From Pseudomonadota bacterium (GTDB lineage: Bacteria; Desulfobacterota; Syntrophobacteria; Syntrophobacterales; Syntrophobacteraceae), in the NCBI GenBank assembly GCA_023416335.1, contig JAEZHY010000281.1:1-64000 (forward strand): a stretch of 64,000 nt of DNA, given 5' to 3'. The notes under the pieces were generated by a model. It was not told where the DNA came from. It did no database searches and was given only the letters and a program-made list of their open reading frames with translations. Numbering within the stretch: position 1 is the stretch's first letter; each line of letters begins with the position of its first letter. The translations under genes were made by a program, and so were the position numbers. Positions 8,786 to 18,535 of the stretch are shown piece by piece.

Positions 8786-10336
8786 ATGAATAAAACATCC
8801 TGCGGAAGATCGGTCTATGGCGGAACAGGCATCTGCATTGCCTTTTCCCTTCCCCTGATTTTGCTTTTTTTTCGGCCCAATGAACTGATCGGCTCTTCTA
8901 TGCTATTGATATTTCATAATATGGTTGAGCTTTTCAGCATAGTTGTCTGCCTTTCCATCTTTGGCGTAGGGTGGTTCACTTTCGACCAAACGAAAGACCG
9001 GCACGCACTTTTCCTGAGCGCCGTATTCCTCTCGCTTGGTCTTCTTGACTGCATGCATACTTTCGCGCACTCGGGAATGCCTGACCTCATTACGCATAAC
9101 TCCAGTGAAAAATCACTTCAGTTCCGGATCGCCTTCGATATCAGTTCCGCCCTGGCCTTCCTGGTGAGTGCCTTCATAAAACCAGGCAGCAGGACCCGAT
9201 GGCTGTCCAAAAATCGGCTGATAGGTCCGGCGCTCCTGATCCCGGGATTGCTCTTTATCGGCATCACTTTCTTTTCACCGATCGTATTCAGAGAGCAGAG
9301 TGGATATATTCTCCTAAAAAGGACATCCGAGTACATGAGCATGGGACTGCTGGGCATTGCGGCAGTGCTTTATCGGAAACGCAAGCCATTGACAGGGAAA
9401 AAAGAACTCACCCTGCACGTGACTGCGTTCATAGCCTTCATCGCCAGCAAGGGCCTTTTTTCGTTATCGGACATTGACTTCGACGGGTTTGCAATTGCCG
9501 GCCATGTTTACCAATTTCTGGGATTTCTGCTGATCTATGATGCCTTGTTCGCTGTCTCGATCAAGCGCCCCTACGCAAAGCTTACCCATTTGAACAGGAA
9601 TCTGCAGAACGAGATCGTCAAAAGGAAAAAGATCGAAGCAATGCTCGAGCGCGTGCCTCCACTCCTGATTGCAGCGCAGGATGAGGAAAGGAGAAAGATC
9701 GGAGTGGAGCTTCACGACAGCATCGGACAAACCCTTGCGGCTGTGAAATACTATATCGAAACGGTGCTGTCGGAGCATGATATGAATTCCGGGCCGGCAC
9801 TGAAGAACCTTGGGCACTGCGTCCCTACATTGCAGAGAGCGATCGAAGAAACCAGGACCATGTACATGGGCCTTGGGCCGACCATTATTGAAGAACTTGG
9901 AATCAATGCGACTCTTCAGTGGTTTTGCCGTGAGTTTCAAGTAAACCATCCATCCCATCACCTTGAACTTGAAACGACAGTGGAAGAAGAAGATGTCCCC
10001 AGTTGGATCAAAACCCCTATTTTCAGGATCGCTCAGGACTCGCTGGATAACGTTGCCAGGCACAGCCATGCCGAATGGGTTGATGTTATTCTGGCCAAAA
10101 AGGGCAACGCAATTGAACTCATAATCGCCGATGACGGAAAAGGATTCGATCCAAACACGACCTTTTCAGATCCCGATCGCAGAGGTCTCGGCCTGATCGG
10201 AATACGCGAGCGTGCCAAACTGGCCGGGGGACGAATGTCCATCATGTCAGTTCCCGGGGAGGGGACCACCGTCCGTGTTTCGTGGCCTTTTAAGTCCGTT
10301 CGGATTCTCCATCCCAACTATGTGTCCAGTTCATAG
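8786..10336 (+). CDS. Membrane sensor histidine kinase, MASE3 plus HisKA_3 type
   Basis: The protein has 516 residues. An N-terminal multi-helix membrane sensor of MASE3 type (residues about 10-270, with LDCMHTFAHSGMPD) is followed by a coiled linker and a NarL-type dimerisation/phosphoacceptor segment (AAQDEERRKIGVELHDSIGQ; His in ELHDSIGQ). The catalytic domain has N-box SLDNVARHSHA, G1 IIADDGKGFD and G2 GLGLIGIRERAKLAGG. This kinase class usually phosphorylates LuxR/NarL-type regulators, but none is adjacent. The ATG at 8786 was chosen because AGGAG precedes it at good spacing. A second kinase gene starts 35 bp downstream, so the two are probably co-transcribed. Confidence 0.9.
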   Translation: MNKTSCGRSVYGGTGICIAFSLPLILLFFRPNELIGSSMLLIFHNMVELFSIVVCLSIFGVGWFTFDQTKDRHALFLSAVFLSLGLLDCMHTFAHSGMPDLITHNSSEKSLQFRIAFDISSALAFLVSAFIKPGSRTRWLSKNRLIGPALLIPGLLFIGITFFSPIVFREQSGYILLKRTSEYMSMGLLGIAAVLYRKRKPLTGKKELTLHVTAFIAFIASKGLFSLSDIDFDGFAIAGHVYQFLGFLLIYDALFAVSIKRPYAKLTHLNRNLQNEIVKRKKIEAMLERVPPLLIAAQDEERRKIGVELHDSIGQTLAAVKYYIETVLSEHDMNSGPALKNLGHCVPTLQRAIEETRTMYMGLGPTIIEELGINATLQWFCREFQVNHPSHHLELETTVEEEDVPSWIKTPIFRIAQDSLDNVARHSHAEWVDVILAKKGNAIELIIADDGKGFDPNTTFSDPDRRGLGLIGIRERAKLAGGRMSIMSVPGEGTTVRVSWPFKSVRILHPNYVSSS

Positions 10337-10371
10337 ATTTTCGTAGTCTATAGTTCCCCGAGGAGCTAAAA

Positions 10372-11880
10372 ATGACTGATCTCTCAAAGTCACCAGACGG
10401 TCGTTTTCAAATTGTTCCGGGCCACGGCTTGATTGCCGCCGCCTGCATAATTCTGACCATTTTTGTGGGATTCCTGGATTATGTAACCGGCTACGAAATG
10501 GACTTTTTCCTGTTCTATTTCCTGCCCATATCCATTTCAGCCTGGTTTCTCGGCAGACCGGCCGCCTTCCTGATTGTGCTCCTGTCTGTCGCGACATGGC
10601 TTTTTGCCGATGTACTGTCAAACCATCAACCGTCTATATGGTCCATAGAGTGGTGGAACACCGGGATTCAGGGACTCACCTTTTCCAGTGTTGCATTTAC
10701 CATATGCACTATCAGGAGAGCATTCGACCGGAAGCGCGAGCTGAATGCCAGACTTTCGGAGACTCTTCGCAGGCTGGAGGAAGCGAGTCGGAAACGTTTT
10801 TTGGCAGAGCAGGAAATTGTCCGGCAGAACGTGTTTCTCAATCATGTATTTGAGTCCCTGACGCACCCGTTCTATATCGTTGATGCCAACGACCATGCCG
10901 TAATCATGGCCAATTCGGCTGCGAACCAGCACGGTCTGCCTCCGGGGATAAAATGCCACGTCCTTGCTCATCAAAGCTCCGAACCGTGCTCGGGTCCGGA
11001 ACACGTCTGCCCTTTACAGGAAGTGAAAAAGTCACGAAAACCTTTCTCGACCGAACATGTTCATCACGAAGCAGGCGGCAAAGCACGATACGTCGAAGTG
11101 AATTCCTACCCGGTTTTGGACAACACGGGAAATGTTGCTCAAGTAATTGAGTATACACAGGATATTACCCAACGCAAGGAGTTGGAGGAGTTGCAGCGGA
11201 GCAACGCGGAGAGAATCAAACTTTTCGCATATTCGGTATCTCACGATCTCAAGAGCCCGCTCGTTGGAATAAGAGGGCTGACAAATTTGCTGCATACGAA
11301 ATACAAAGACTCCCTCGATGAGAGGGGCAGGGATTATTGCGATCAGATCCGGAAAGCATCCGAGAACGCTTTGCGTCTCATTGAGGAGATCAATGCATTT
11401 ATTGGTGCAAAAGAAAATCATGTGACTTTCGACAAGATAGACCCAAAGGAAGTCTTTCAGACCATTCGGTGCGAATTCGATCCACTCCTGAAAGCCCGAA
11501 ATATAAAGTGGTCGGAGCCCGGGAGTTGCCCCGAGATAAGGGCCGACAAACTGTCTCTTTTGAGAGTCTTCCGAAATCTGGTCGATAACGCTCTAAAATA
11601 CGGGGGGCCTGAACTGAGTGAGATTGCCCTGGGGTATGAAGAATCTGAAGAGTATCATACATTCCTGGTCGCCGATAATGGGGCCGGCATATCGAGTAAA
11701 TATTGCGAAGAAATATTTGAACCTTTCAAGAGGCGAAACGGGTCGAGGGATATCGATGGGACCGGACTCGGATTGAGCATCGTAAAAGAAATGGCAGAGA
11801 AACACCACGGGAAGGTCTGGGCCGAACAGGGACCCGCTGGGGGCGCGACATTTTATGTTTCAATCTCCAAGAATCTTTAA
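10372..11880 (+). CDS. Membrane PAS-domain sensor histidine kinase
   Basis: The protein has 502 residues with GAGGAG before its ATG. It has an N-terminal membrane region (about 20-115, three or four helices) and a PAS-like domain (about 155-275). That domain holds a Cys/His-rich motif (GIKCHVLAHQSSEPC, then GPEHVCPLQEV). A HisKA domain (YSVSHDLKSPLVGIRGL; His) and HATPase_c (FRNLVDNALKYG, VADNGAGIS, GTGLGLSIV) follow. All kinase boxes are present. The same Cys/His motif occurs in the 1260-residue kinase encoded convergently just downstream, which suggests both sense a related cue or cofactor. No cognate regulator is in the operon. Confidence 0.9.
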   Translation: MTDLSKSPDGRFQIVPGHGLIAAACIILTIFVGFLDYVTGYEMDFFLFYFLPISISAWFLGRPAAFLIVLLSVATWLFADVLSNHQPSIWSIEWWNTGIQGLTFSSVAFTICTIRRAFDRKRELNARLSETLRRLEEASRKRFLAEQEIVRQNVFLNHVFESLTHPFYIVDANDHAVIMANSAANQHGLPPGIKCHVLAHQSSEPCSGPEHVCPLQEVKKSRKPFSTEHVHHEAGGKARYVEVNSYPVLDNTGNVAQVIEYTQDITQRKELEELQRSNAERIKLFAYSVSHDLKSPLVGIRGLTNLLHTKYKDSLDERGRDYCDQIRKASENALRLIEEINAFIGAKENHVTFDKIDPKEVFQTIRCEFDPLLKARNIKWSEPGSCPEIRADKLSLLRVFRNLVDNALKYGGPELSEIALGYEESEEYHTFLVADNGAGISSKYCEEIFEPFKRRNGSRDIDGTGLGLSIVKEMAEKHHGKVWAEQGPAGGATFYVSISKNL

Positions 11881-11901
11881 GGCATCTTCAGGGATGTTGC
11901 A

Positions 11902-14900
11902 TCAGCCGGATTCGACAGGAAGACTCAATCTGAAGGTTGTGCCCATATCCGAGCTGTCGAAAATTTCGACTTTCCCCCGGTGGGCTTCCATAATTTTCTT
12001 GATGATCGGCAGCCCAAGGCCGGTGCCGCCTTTCTTGGTAGTAACGAAAGGGTAGAATACCTCTTTTCGTTTTTCCGGCGGAATACCCGGCCCCTGATCG
12101 CTCACATCCACCAGTACGAACAAGCCCTTCCTGCCGGTCCGGACAACTACCGCCCCCTCTTCGGGAGAAGCCTGAACGGCATTCATCAGTACGTTTATAA
12201 GAGCCTGTCTGAATCGCAACGGGTCTATCGAGAGCCCGGGAAGATCTGACGAGAGCCGACAGCTTACACTCACCTTTTTCCCCCGCGCAATTGCCTCTAC
12301 TATCGTCAGACTCTCCCTGATCACATCTTCCAGATGCACCTGCATCTTTTCGAGTACCAGCGGTCTCGAAAAATCGAGCATGTCCCGAACCATTTTCTCC
12401 AATCGGTCCGTTTCATCCAGGACTATGTCCAGTTTCCCTCTGTCCGGATTATCTTCGGCCAGGTGCCCGCGAACAAGCCTGGAAAAACCTCCTATGGCCA
12501 CCAGGGGAGTTTTCAGATCATGAGCCACACTGGCGAGAGCGCGCCCTATTGCTGCAAGGCTCTCCGCTTCACGCAGGGATTTTGCCGTTCTTTCACGCTG
12601 AATCAGTTGCCATATCCCGTCAAGAAGAAGAGCATGCTGCCGCATGTCCGCTGCATCGTAATCCTGGTCTTTATTGGCTACTGCGGCGACGGCCACAATG
12701 CGACTGCCGTCCAGAATCGGACTGACCATAAAGCGAGCGAGACAGGAGTGACCTTCGGGAAGTCCGCGCTTATGTGGGTGGGGCGCGGAATAATCGTTGA
12801 CGATTATCGTTTTGCGCTCCCTTACCGCATCTGCCCATATGCCTGCAGACTGGAGTGGAAAGTGCACGGATTTATCGGCGGCAACAGCGCATTTTTCAAC
12901 CGTCTCCCTGGATGAGGCATGCAGTGTCAGAACGGTTTCGTCTTCATTCATAAACCCAAGCCAGCCCAATTTGCTCTTCGTGACCTTCACCTGCTTTTCC
13001 AATACGAAATCACAGATTTGCTCAAGGGAAGCGTCACTCATCCGGCTCAATTCCCACAATGCCTGAAGCCGAATTTCGTCAAGTTTCAAGGCTTCTTCGG
13101 CTTTTTTCCGCTCGGTCATGTCGTTGCCGATGCAAAGTACACCAACAATATGCCCATTCTTGTCAACGAGAGCTTTATTGGTCCAATAAACCCATACTCT
13201 TTCTCCGTTTTTGCGAATGTTCTCGTTTTCATTTCGAATATATTCGACTGGATTTTCAATGATTCCACGAATCATCGCCACCAGATCGCGTCCGGTCGAT
13301 TCGGTCCGAGGTACGATGGTCCCAACAATGTTTTGACCCAGTATTTCATCTTCCGAATACCCGAAAAAACTCTGAGCGAACTCGTTGAAAAACGTTACCC
13401 GCCCTTTGGCATCCATGCGCAGGATGATACTATTGGCGTTCTGGACCAGTTCCTTGTACCTCGCCTCGCTCTGCTGGAAGTCTTCCAAAATCCTCTTTCG
13501 CTCGAGAATCTCAGCCTGCAGCGCCTCATTTGTTTTCCTCAATTCAGCCGTCCGCTCCAGAACCCGGGATTCCAGCTCCTCTTTCGCTCGCAGCAGATCT
13601 TCCTGCATTTGCCTCAGTTCGGTGACGTCGCGGCTAATGGTGAGAAGGGTCTCTATTTTGCCCTCTTTTGAATATTCAGGAACGATCCGCATGTGGAAAT
13701 GCCGCAAACCGCGGGTAGTTGGGTATGGAAAATCCACCGCCACCTCCTCTCCGCTTTGGAGCACTTTCCGGCATGCCTTCTCCATCCTGGTCACATACTC
13801 GCGACGCTCCTCCCTGGGCGGTTCGTATATAGTCGAACCAATAAAGCTCGGAAGCGGATATCCGGTTGTTTTCGCAAGAGCCTGATTTGCAAAAATACGA
13901 CGAAGCTCGCGGTCCACCCGCATGACAACATCCGGTGAATTTTCGACAAGAGCCCGATACTCCTGCTCTCTGCGGTGCAGTTCCTCCTCGGCTCTTTTCC
14001 GGTCGGTCACATCCTGAAAAATGACAAAAGCCGCCACGATATTTCCCACGGAATCCCGAATCGGAGAAGAATTGGCAAGGATTATCTTTGTCACACCGTC
14101 AGGTGTGCGAAGTTTCAGCTCTTCATCCGTGACAATTTCCCCTTTTTCGAGTGAACGCATCAAGGGGTATTCGCCGTGCTCATAGACCCGACCGTCAGGA
14201 TGAAAGCACGGGTAATCGGAGAACTCGGATATGTGAGAAGCGGATTCTTTCGGAAATCCCAGAATTGCGGTCGATCGGTCGTTCATGAGGATTATTCGGC
14301 CGCTTTGTTCGGCTACGATGATTCCGGCAGGCAGTTGGGTCAAAACGGAATGAAGGAGGGATCGCTCTTTCGCCAGATCGTCGCGTGTTGTCCTCAGTTC
14401 GTCCTCTATCGTCTTCCGCTCGGTTATGTCGAAGAAGTACTCGATTATCTGAACGACTCTGCCATTCCTGTCGAAAACAGGATACCCATGGACCTCCACG
14501 CTTCGGGAGTTCCCCATTTTGTCGTAATGGACATGTTCCGTTGTCAACGGCCGGCCCGTCCGTTTTATTGTCTCAATTGGACAATAGTGCTCGGATTCTC
14601 CGCATGGAACGTCTTTTCCGTGCGTCAACTCAAAGCACGTGATGCCGGGGGGCAACACCTCAGGCGTTGCAGCGGAATTGGCCATTTTGATCGTATAATC
14701 ATCAGCGGATATAACGAAGAATGGATGGCCCAAAGATTCCAGAACGGAAGAGAGGAAGTCTTTCTGCTCCCTCAGTTTTTCCTCGGCCTGTTTGCGATCC
14801 GTTACATCACGAGCATTACCGAGCACTCCAACCAGTTTCCCATTCCTCACCCTGGGGACCGTCATGAGTTCGAGCACCCTGTAAGCACCGCTCCTGGTAA

Positions 14901-15684
14901 GCACTCGAACCTCGTTGCCTGTTTGTGTCCTGCCCTTCAACACCTCTTTGAACCTTTTCCGGAGAGATGCCAGATCGTCCGGGTGGATAAGGGAGAAGAA
15001 CTTTTTCCCGAGCCATTCTTCCGAAGGCCACCCCGTGATGCTTTCGAAGGCCGGATTCAGAGAACAGATGGTTCCATCGGAGTTGACGGCATAGATGAGG
15101 TCGAGCGAGTTCTCAACGAGTTCACGATACTCTCTTTCCGATTCGCACAGGGCACCTTCAGTTCTTGCCTTTTCAGCAATTTCAATGAGGAGTTCCCGGT
15201 TCGATTTTTCCAGTCGCCGGTTGTTTTCCACCAGTTCCGCCGTGCGCTCCGCAACCAGTTCCTCCAAATGATCGCGGTATTTCACTATTTCGAGTTCGGA
15301 CCTCCTCTTTTGGATAGAGCAACGGATGGAATGTTCGAGCAAATCCGCCGTGAGCCGCCCTTTGTCGAGGATATCGGAAACTCCCGGTTCCAGTGCCCCA
15401 AAATCGATTCCCCCGCAGTCACTGCCGGCTAGAAGAATTACCGGGATCGAACAGTGTTTTGCAGCCACCTCCCGCAGGAGATCGCCGCCGGCTCTAGTGC
15501 CCGGACTATAATCAAGCAGGACCACATCGTGTTCGGAGCGGCCGATAGCCTCCAGACCGGATTCGCAGGTTGCCGCCCTGTCGAGGGCGATTTGAACGGA
15601 GCTGATTTCGGAGAGCAGCTTTTTGACAAGAAGATACTCGTCGTCATCCTTTTCGATCAGGAGGACCCTGAAATGGGATTTCAT
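11902..15684 (-). CDS. Large cytoplasmic multi-PAS histidine kinase with N-terminal receiver
   Basis: The protein has 1260 residues and no membrane segment. The domains in order are: a receiver (about 5-125; phospho-Asp in VVLLDYSPG), a coiled coil (about 130-180), PAS (about 185-300), a PAS with a Cys/His motif (GITCFELTHGKDVPC then EHYCPIETI, about 310-430), three further PAS domains (about 435-860), GAF (about 875-1010), HisKA (VAHDLKTPLVAIGGFSR) and HATPase_c (LINVLMNAVQAS, DVSDQGPGIPPE, GGTGLGLPIIKK). The start at 15684 follows GGGGGAG. It lies 36 bp downstream of another kinase gene on the same strand and is probably part of the ercA-kinase operon. The N-terminal receiver suggests a phosphorelay. 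Confidence 0.9.
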   Translation of the reverse strand: MKSHFRVLLIEKDDDEYLLVKKLLSEISSVQIALDRAATCESGLEAIGRSEHDVVLLDYSPGTRAGGDLLREVAAKHCSIPVILLAGSDCGGIDFGALEPGVSDILDKGRLTADLLEHSIRCSIQKRRSELEIVKYRDHLEELVAERTAELVENNRRLEKSNRELLIEIAEKARTEGALCESEREYRELVENSLDLIYAVNSDGTICSLNPAFESITGWPSEEWLGKKFFSLIHPDDLASLRKRFKEVLKGRTQTGNEVRVLTRSGAYRVLELMTVPRVRNGKLVGVLGNARDVTDRKQAEEKLREQKDFLSSVLESLGHPFFVISADDYTIKMANSAATPEVLPPGITCFELTHGKDVPCGESEHYCPIETIKRTGRPLTTEHVHYDKMGNSRSVEVHGYPVFDRNGRVVQIIEYFFDITERKTIEDELRTTRDDLAKERSLLHSVLTQLPAGIIVAEQSGRIILMNDRSTAILGFPKESASHISEFSDYPCFHPDGRVYEHGEYPLMRSLEKGEIVTDEELKLRTPDGVTKIILANSSPIRDSVGNIVAAFVIFQDVTDRKRAEEELHRREQEYRALVENSPDVVMRVDRELRRIFANQALAKTTGYPLPSFIGSTIYEPPREERREYVTRMEKACRKVLQSGEEVAVDFPYPTTRGLRHFHMRIVPEYSKEGKIETLLTISRDVTELRQMQEDLLRAKEELESRVLERTAELRKTNEALQAEILERKRILEDFQQSEARYKELVQNANSIILRMDAKGRVTFFNEFAQSFFGYSEDEILGQNIVGTIVPRTESTGRDLVAMIRGIIENPVEYIRNENENIRKNGERVWVYWTNKALVDKNGHIVGVLCIGNDMTERKKAEEALKLDEIRLQALWELSRMSDASLEQICDFVLEKQVKVTKSKLGWLGFMNEDETVLTLHASSRETVEKCAVAADKSVHFPLQSAGIWADAVRERKTIIVNDYSAPHPHKRGLPEGHSCLARFMVSPILDGSRIVAVAAVANKDQDYDAADMRQHALLLDGIWQLIQRERTAKSLREAESLAAIGRALASVAHDLKTPLVAIGGFSRLVRGHLAEDNPDRGKLDIVLDETDRLEKMVRDMLDFSRPLVLEKMQVHLEDVIRESLTIVEAIARGKKVSVSCRLSSDLPGLSIDPLRFRQALINVLMNAVQASPEEGAVVVRTGRKGLFVLVDVSDQGPGIPPEKRKEVFYPFVTTKKGGTGLGLPIIKKIMEAHRGKVEIFDSSDMGTTFRLSLPVESG

Positions 15685-15720
15685 CGCGATACTCCCCCGG
15701 TCCGTCTTATTGCGAATTCA

Positions 15721-17364
15721 CTAAGCAATGTTTTCAAAGCGGCCTCCGGCCGGCGGGACAGTTTCGCACCCGGGAGACAAGCCGGTGTTTGAGTACCTTG
15801 GTACTGTGATTTCGACGATAAGGGACTCCCCTTCCTGAATAAATGTGAAATGGCCTTCCATATCCTCGAGCAACCGAAAACAAATCGGCAACCCAATGCT
15901 CTGCCCTTCTCCATCGAAAGGCAGCAACAGCAACTCCGGATTGATGGTCTTTGTTCCAGGGGTTGAATTCCGGAAACCGATATAAATATCCCGATCGTTC
16001 CAGCAGGTCCTGATCCGGATATTTGCAAACTCCCCTGCGGCTTTTATGGCGTTCCTTATCACGTTGACGAAGACCTTGGTCAATACCTCGGGATCGACGA
16101 AGGCGGAGGGAAGTTCGGGCGCAAGATCCAGTTCGCAGGCGACGCGCTCTCTGGCAAGCTCGGAAGCGAGCAACTCCACGGAATCGGCAAGGACGGAGTT
16201 CACCGAGCACCTCCTGGGGAGGATTTCCACAGGCTGAAGATACTCGATTATTCTGTTGAGAAGCTGTTCAAGGCGCATCGACTCCTTCATGATGATTGCC
16301 GCTTCAGGTCTTTCGGGCATCTTCTTTTGAAGACGCCTCGCAAAACCTCCGATTGACGTCAATGGATTCCGTATTTCGTGGGCTATTTCAGAAGAAAGGG
16401 CAACCAGAGTTTTGAGCTTCTCCTTCCTGATCAGGGCTTTCTGAGCTGCCTCCAACTCCCGTGTCCGGTCCAGGACCATACTCTCGAGGTGATCTCGATA
16501 CTTTTTGAGTTCTTCGTCCGCCCTCTTCCTGCGGGTGATATCCCTCAGGATGGCAACATACCCTACTATGGAACCATCGCGGGATCTCATCGAGGAAATC
16601 ACCCCTTCTACAGGGATTATTTTGCCGTCCTTATGAATGAGTTCCCATTCGCTTCGAAACGACCCCGTAGAATCCAGCGAGGCACCAAGTTTTTCCCCCA
16701 GAGAACGGAAACTCTCATCCGATGGATGAAGGACTCTGATAGATCTGCCCTTGACCTCATCCTCTTCAAATCCGAAAAGATCGAGAAAAGCCCGGTTGCA
16801 GCTGAGGATATTCCTCTTTTCATCGAGCGTCAGAATGGCGTCGGAAGAACTCGCGACAAGCGCCCGGTGCCTCTCTTCGGATTCTCTGAGCACTTCCTCC
16901 GCACGTTGCCGTTCGGTGATGTCGCGCGCAACCAGTACGGCATAGTCTGAATCATTGAAAGGCACGATGTGAAGTGAGATCTCGACCGGCAGTTCTCTTC
17001 CATCCTTCCCGGTGAGAATGGCGATAAATCCCTCTTTTTTCGCATAAGTCCCCGCCCGCAGGAGAAGGTCAATAACACCCGACATCCGCGGCGGGATGAG
17101 GTCGGTTATTCTTGAGGCCAGAAGCTCATCGCGCGAAAACCCGAGTTGTCTGCACGCCGATTGGCTTACATCTGCGAGAATGCCGTCCGGAAGGTGAACC
17201 AGAAAGATGATATCGTTAGCCTGATCCAGCAGAGCCTTGAATCTCTCGAGTTCGGTCAGTTTCTCCTGAAGCTCCGGATAGTAGCTTTTCCTGTGTGACT
17301 GCTCTCCGAACCCCATAATCCTGGCACGTAATGAATCCCATTCTTTCTCAGAGGCATTCCTCAT
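15721..17364 (-). CDS. PAS-PAS sensor histidine kinase coupled to ErcA
   Basis: The protein has 547 residues, cytoplasmic. Two PAS domains (about 35-155 and 160-285), a short coiled coil (DELKKYRDHLESMVLDRTRE), HisKA (LSSEIAHEIRNPLTSIGGFA; His) and HATPase_c (VFVNVIRNAIKAAGE) make it a complete kinase. The G-boxes are weaker than in its neighbours (GFRNSTPGTKTI in place of a DxGxG box), so ATP binding may be altered. Its start overlaps the end of the ercA-type dehydrogenase gene by 17 bp, indicating translational coupling. In Pseudomonas an ErcA-type dehydrogenase works with a sensor kinase controlling ethanol oxidation. A similar alcohol/aldehyde-sensing role here is inference. Confidence 0.85.
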   Translation of the reverse strand: MRNASEKEWDSLRARIMGFGEQSHRKSYYPELQEKLTELERFKALLDQANDIIFLVHLPDGILADVSQSACRQLGFSRDELLASRITDLIPPRMSGVIDLLLRAGTYAKKEGFIAILTGKDGRELPVEISLHIVPFNDSDYAVLVARDITERQRAEEVLRESEERHRALVASSSDAILTLDEKRNILSCNRAFLDLFGFEEDEVKGRSIRVLHPSDESFRSLGEKLGASLDSTGSFRSEWELIHKDGKIIPVEGVISSMRSRDGSIVGYVAILRDITRRKRADEELKKYRDHLESMVLDRTRELEAAQKALIRKEKLKTLVALSSEIAHEIRNPLTSIGGFARRLQKKMPERPEAAIIMKESMRLEQLLNRIIEYLQPVEILPRRCSVNSVLADSVELLASELARERVACELDLAPELPSAFVDPEVLTKVFVNVIRNAIKAAGEFANIRIRTCWNDRDIYIGFRNSTPGTKTINPELLLLPFDGEGQSIGLPICFRLLEDMEGHFTFIQEGESLIVEITVPRYSNTGLSPGCETVPPAGGRFENIA

Positions 17365-18535
17365 AAATCACCTCAATATCCCTCTGGGTCGGGCGACGCG
17401 GATTCGTAACCATGCAGGGATCTTGCATTGCTTTCCCGGCAAGTTCAGGAATTACATCTCTGGTTACGCCGACTTGTCCTAGAGAGCGGCTCATTTGTGC
17501 GTCTTTTCGCAGTTGCCCAATCTTATAAATAATATCTGCCTTTTGCTCACTCAAAGGTTTTCCCCGCATTTCCAACCCCATTGCCTCGCCAATTTTCAGA
17601 AACCGTTCCGGAACCTCCTCAAAATTGAAAGCAATCACACGCTGCAGCAACAAGGTATTACTCTCGCCGTGAGGGATGTCCAACAAGCCTCCAAGGCTAT
17701 GCGACATCGCGTGCACAGCACCAAGACTTGCATTGGAGAAAGCCATGCCGGCAAGCATACTTCCCATCATCATATTGCTGCGAAGCTCGAGATTATCAGG
17801 GTCGTGCAAAGAACCGATCAAGTTTGACGAGATTAAACTAATTGCTTCAAGCGCGTGCAAGTCCGTCAATGGGGAATGGGCAATGGACACAAAAGCTTCG
17901 ACCGCATGACTGAGAGCGTCGAAACCGGTGCACGCAGTCAAGTCCGAAGGCATACTGGTGAGAGTGACAGGGTCAATCAAAGCCAGGTCCGGGACAACCG
18001 CCTTGCTTATAATGGCCATCTTGAGCTTCGCCTCTTCACGGTTGATGATCGCGAATTGCGATACATCCGCCGAGCTGCCTCCAGTGGTGGGCAGGCAGAT
18101 CAATGGAGGCATGGGAACAGTGACCCGGTCAACCCCTTCGAATGCGGCAATATGCTGCCCGTTTGAGCTGACGATTCCAATACCCTTCGCACAGTCTATG
18201 GGGCTGCCTCCCCCAACCGCAACTATCAGATTACAATTCTCCCGGCCATAAAGCTCAGCTCCAGCCATGACCTCCCGGGAGCGCGGATTGGAACTGACAT
18301 CGTCGAAAACAATGAAAGGCAGATCGGCTCTTTCCAGAGTCGATATCACGTCATTGGCCCATCCCGCAGCTATTACGCCTGGGTCGGTCACCACGAGCAC
18401 TTTTCTGGCACCTAATTTTCTTGCGTAGTTGCCCGCCAACATGCGCGCCCCTGGGCCGAAGATCAACTCGGGTATAACGAATTTCCTGAGATAGTCTTTA
18501 TCCAAATTCTCTGCTATCCGTTTGTTCTTACCCAT
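17348..18535 (-). CDS. ercA: ErcA-type iron-containing alcohol dehydrogenase (probable regulatory)
   Basis: The protein has 395 residues of the iron-dependent alcohol dehydrogenase family. It has the nucleotide-binding VAVGGGSPIDCAKGIGI, the metal-site segments TGFDALSHAVEAF (Asp, His) and GAVHAMSHSLGGLLDIPHG (His, His), and a C-terminus NPRRPTQRDIEVIYEECL. From memory, that tail and the N-terminal LRKFVIPELIFGPGA block match the ErcA subgroup, which acts in signal transduction with a partner kinase. All metal ligands are present, so catalysis is possible. The kinase gene downstream overlaps it by 17 bp. A 7-bp-arm palindrome lies 27 bp upstream of the start. Alternative: a plain short-chain alcohol dehydrogenase. 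Confidence 0.85.
   Translation of the reverse strand: MGKNKRIAENLDKDYLRKFVIPELIFGPGARMLAGNYARKLGARKVLVVTDPGVIAAGWANDVISTLERADLPFIVFDDVSSNPRSREVMAGAELYGRENCNLIVAVGGGSPIDCAKGIGIVSSNGQHIAAFEGVDRVTVPMPPLICLPTTGGSSADVSQFAIINREEAKLKMAIISKAVVPDLALIDPVTLTSMPSDLTACTGFDALSHAVEAFVSIAHSPLTDLHALEAISLISSNLIGSLHDPDNLELRSNMMMGSMLAGMAFSNASLGAVHAMSHSLGGLLDIPHGESNTLLLQRVIAFNFEEVPERFLKIGEAMGLEMRGKPLSEQKADIIYKIGQLRKDAQMSRSLGQVGVTRDVIPELAGKAMQDPCMVTNPRRPTQRDIEVIYEECL

Noticed and set aside
14176..15432. Plus-strand frame of about 418 codons within the 1260-residue kinase gene
   Set aside because: It is a shadow of the kinase on the minus strand; no ribosome-binding site or domain.
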